Translations under genes and position numbers: made by a program
In this document: positions 5,873-7,652 of the stretch, piece by piece
How positions within the stretch are numbered: the first letter of the stretch is position 1
Layout: each line of letters starts with the position of its first letter
Notes under the pieces: generated by a model
What the model was told of the DNA's origin: nothing
The model's database searches: none
The model's input: the letters and a program-made list of their open reading frames with translations, nothing else
Assembly: GCA_934667795.1 (NCBI GenBank)
Contig: CAKUMP010000106.1
Location: 1 to 7,652 of the forward strand
Origin: an uncultured Chthoniobacterales bacterium
GTDB lineage: Bacteria; Verrucomicrobiota; Verrucomicrobiia; Chthoniobacterales; CAKUMP01
Direction of reading: 5' to 3'
Length of the DNA: 7,652 nucleotides

Positions 5873-6267
5873 TGACACGCCCTACCCGTTACCCACATTT
5901 TCTCAGTTCAAAATCGACGTTTATGTACGGATCGATTCTCCTGTTTTTTATCCGCAGATTAACGCAGATTGACGCAGATTATTCTTGTAAATTTTAATGA
6001 TTTATCACTGTGTCCAAACCCAATCTGAATAAACATAAACTGGATCCATGAAACAAACACTCTTTAACTTTTTTGATTCAGATTTCCCATTCCTATCCAA
6101 AAAAATCTGTGTTAATCTGCGTTAATCTGCGGATCCTTTTAGACGTTAATCTGTGGATCAAAATACCAGGAGATCGGCGGAAACAAGCAAGCCATTCCCT
6201 AAAGCATCATTTTTAAAGGCTTTCTTTTATATGCGTAATATTTGTGGGTAACGGACAGGACGTGTCA
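5873..6267 (-). repeat. 25-bp outer inverted repeat surrounding copy B
   Basis: The arm at 5873-5897 (begins tgacacgccctaccc, ends gttacccaca) is matched by the reverse complement of 6243-6267 at 22 of 25 positions. All three differences are transitions. In a plus-strand RNA they would be A/C mismatches, but in a minus-strand RNA all three become G·U pairs, giving an uninterrupted 25-bp helix. The right arm starts 8 nt after the stop codon of the minus-strand exported-protein gene, so it would be read as the 3' untranslated region of that transcript. It may instead be the terminal repeats of a larger element. Confidence 0.65.
5910..6134. repeat. MITE-like repeat element, copy B (uninterrupted)
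   Basis: The 31-bp inverted ends are at 5950-5980 and 6104-6134; they match at 29 of 31 positions, and the outer 19 are perfect. Each end is three units of a ~10-bp repeat (aatctgcgtt or its complement). The element, counted from end to end, is 185 bp and AT-rich inside. The 40 nt outside the left end (5910-5949) also match copy A, so the conserved unit is larger than the inverted repeats alone. It has no reading frame of note. Compared with copy A it lacks the ~53-bp internal insertion. Confidence 0.75.
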
Positions 6268-6275
6268 TCGCACCC

Positions 6276-6941
6276 TTAAATACGTTTGATGTGGATGCTG
6301 GAAAACCACCCTTGGGCGGGGTCTCTGAAAGCTATGAACGGGACTACACCTTCGGTGAAAAAATATGCATTGTCATCTACCCATTCCAGATACACCCAGC
6401 CATCCTGCAGCACGCGAAACTTTAGTCGTCCTTCTTCCTGTGGTTGGATTTCGAGTGTAATCGTGGCGAAGTCTCCGACAGGTGGATGGAATCCTTTTTC
6501 CGTATAATGCAAACGGGCATGTTCTGTGGTGCCTTTGAAAAACTGTGCGTAGCTGTTCTGGAAATCCAGATAATACATTTCTCCCACAATTTTCCCATTC
6601 AGATTCGCGAAGCCTACCCGAATATAGCGTTCTTCTGTTTTTTGAAATGTAATTTCCATCATCACCCCATGTCCCATTTCCAATGCTTCTGCCAAACCGA
6701 CATACGGCAGCGAAACAGCATCATCCCCTTTGTAATTTGCAGAAAACACACGCACTCCCCCTTCTTCACTGATAATCACCTGGGAATCTGCTCCATCATA
6801 CATTTTCCATTTTCCAGAACTCACAATCGAATCGCCAAGCTCGTAATCCGACCAATCTTCATGAAGCACATCCTCCGCATTTGCCAAGGAAAACATCCAG
6901 ACCATACACACCCCTACACTTCGTAATATTTGCTTTTTCAT
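6276..6941 (-). CDS. Small exported protein, possible lectin/jelly-roll fold
   Basis: I place the start at the ATG at 6941 (221 residues). A TTG at 6953 would add four residues ahead of an already complete signal peptide. MKKQILR, a hydrophobic stretch to residue 20 and ANA|ED form a classic Sec signal with predicted cleavage after Ala22. There is no lipobox, so the protein is exported and not lipid-anchored. The mature part starts EDVLHEDWSDYELGD and is rich in aromatic and beta-type residues (YIRVGFANLNGKIVGEMYYLDF, LEIQPQEEGRLKFRVLQDGWVYLEWVDD), ending with IHIKRI at a closing strand. This resembles concanavalin-A-like or 3-keto-disaccharide-hydrolase-like (DUF1080) sandwich proteins, but no catalytic motif is secure, so I leave the function open. 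It starts 19 nt after the LacI-family gene and is probably co-transcribed with it. A long inverted repeat arm follows its stop codon. Confidence 0.65.
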   Translation of the reverse strand: MKKQILRSVGVCMVWMFSLANAEDVLHEDWSDYELGDSIVSSGKWKMYDGADSQVIISEEGGVRVFSANYKGDDAVSLPYVGLAEALEMGHGVMMEITFQKTEERYIRVGFANLNGKIVGEMYYLDFQNSYAQFFKGTTEHARLHYTEKGFHPPVGDFATITLEIQPQEEGRLKFRVLQDGWVYLEWVDDNAYFFTEGVVPFIAFRDPAQGWFSSIHIKRI

Positions 6942-6960
6942 AATAGTTTTCAATAAACGA

Positions 6961-7652
6961 CTAAAAACGTCTTTTTCTTTTCAAAGTCGAACCACAAGAC
7001 TCACGGACAATTAATTCTCCAGGCACATTTATCAACTGATTATGCGCATCTGGTTTTTCTCCTTCGATGAGGCGGAACAACCATTCCACTGCTGTTTTTG
7101 CCAGAAGTTCTGCATCCTGCAATATGGTCGTGATACTCGGACAAATATGTTCACCTACCACCATTCCATCGAATCCCACCACCGCAATATCTTTGGGCAC
7201 ATTCACTCCTGCTCTCTGCAAATGTCCGATAGCGCCCAGCGCCCAGTTATCATTACTGCAGAGCACCGCGTCCGGAAGTTTTTTGAATGACAACAATTCC
7301 TCGGCAAGAAGGCTTCCGGCATAATAGATATCAGACCTTGTGTGATCCGCCTGCTGTCGCCAGTCCACATGCAGAATTTTATAATTTTTAAGACAAGCGT
7401 CTTTTACTCCTTGATAGAACCCCGCCAGACGTTCGCTATTGGTCCAGTTTAAATGTTCTTTTTCACTTTTTAAAACTGCTGGGGCTGTATAAAATAATTT
7501 TTTATGACCTGATTTTACTAAATGACAAACCAGGTCATACACCCCCTTCCGATGATCCGTCGTCACGCAAGGAAATGGGGGAAGTCCACCTCCGGGCATC
7601 GCCACCACCGGGATCCCTGCTTTTGTTAATTTTTGTAGCAACGGGTATTCGC
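6961..7652 (-). CDS. LacI-family transcriptional regulator, 5' end outside window
   Basis: The frame stays open to the window end (reading EYPLLQKL before the internal TTG at 7641), so the N-terminal DNA-binding domain and first part of the sensor lie beyond base 7652. The ~229 visible residues are the sugar-binding domain and carry strong LacI-family marks, in order: AGIPVVAM, CVTTDHRKGVYDLVCHLVKSGHKKLFY, NSERLAGFYQGV, LPDAVLCSNDNWALGAIGHLQRAGVNVPKDIAVVGFDG, CPSITTI and the terminal PGELIVRESCG. The protein ends in a basic tail, KRKRRF. It would bind a sugar or similar ligand and control transcription, possibly of this operon. The downstream exported-protein gene starts after a 19-nt gap. 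The visible part is intact, in contrast with the truncated regulator at 5116-5856. Confidence 0.88.
   Translation of the reverse strand, partial: EYPLLQKLTKAGIPVVAMPGGGLPPFPCVTTDHRKGVYDLVCHLVKSGHKKLFYTAPAVLKSEKEHLNWTNSERLAGFYQGVKDACLKNYKILHVDWRQQADHTRSDIYYAGSLLAEELLSFKKLPDAVLCSNDNWALGAIGHLQRAGVNVPKDIAVVGFDGMVVGEHICPSITTILQDAELLAKTAVEWLFRLIEGEKPDAHNQLINVPGELIVRESCGSTLKRKRRF

Larger units (their letters stand above)
5857..6275. other. Repeat-filled intergenic region
   Basis: This 419-nt gap holds no gene. It contains the outer inverted repeat (5873-5897 and 6243-6267) and, nested in it, repeat element copy B (5910-6134), followed by a further degenerate unit ttaatctgtggatc at 6146-6159. That unit repeats ttaatctgcggatc of 6122-6135 at a 24-bp distance. 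The remaining 6160-6240 shows only a weak aaagc/gcttt inverted repeat around 6201-6223. Confidence 0.6.

Noticed and set aside
6201..6223. aaagc/gcttt inverted repeat as a terminator
   Set aside because: The stem is only 5 bp with a 13-nt loop, and there is no T-run in the direction of the neighbouring gene.
6942..6953. TTG start for the exported protein, four codons upstream
   Set aside because: The ATG at 6941 begins a complete signal peptide (MKKQILR followed by a hydrophobic core), so the extra residues are not needed.

Overview
The window most likely comes from a heterotrophic bacterium of the PVC group (Lentisphaerae/Verrucomicrobia-like). This is inferred from four things: a polysaccharide-deacetylase-like protein, a carbohydrate-type esterase and LacI-type regulators close together, an exported lectin-fold-like protein next to a LacI regulator, intergenic regions full of short dispersed repeats built on the ~10-bp unit 'ttaatctgcg', and mostly weak or absent Shine-Dalgarno sequences. 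No rRNA or marker gene is present, so the taxonomy is tentative. No tRNA, rRNA, CRISPR array or transposase gene is visible.

Layout from left to right. (1) 1-1847, plus strand: the 3' part of a polysaccharide-deacetylase-like gene, then, 9 nt later, an intact Eis-like GNAT acetyltransferase; two tandem 7-bp hairpins follow its stop codon. (2) 1848-2523: a gene-poor stretch holding a repeat element ('copy A') with 19-bp perfect terminal inverted repeats. (3) 2524-3796: remains of a type I restriction-modification operon. An hsdM reduced to its first ~29 and last ~42 codons, still in frame, is coupled by an ATGA overlap to an intact rhuM. rhuM is coupled by another ATGA overlap to a 17-codon stub that probably was the start of the next operon gene. 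No HsdS or HsdR is encoded here. (4) 3979-5007: an intact serine-hydrolase/esterase with its own promoter candidate. (5) 5010-6275: a repeat terminus, a pseudoknot-like repeat, an N-terminally truncated LacI-type regulator, and a second copy of the repeat element ('copy B') nested inside a 25-bp inverted repeat. (6) 6276-7652, minus strand: a LacI-family regulator (5' end outside the window) followed after 19 nt by a small exported protein, probably one transcription unit.

Functionally the window mixes carbohydrate-related genes and sugar-responsive regulators with a decayed defence locus. The most notable observations are the in-frame hsdM 'minigene' that keeps translational coupling to rhuM, the pair of MITE-like elements with 10-bp periodic ends, and the inverted repeat around copy B, whose three mismatches would all be G·U pairs in a minus-strand transcript.
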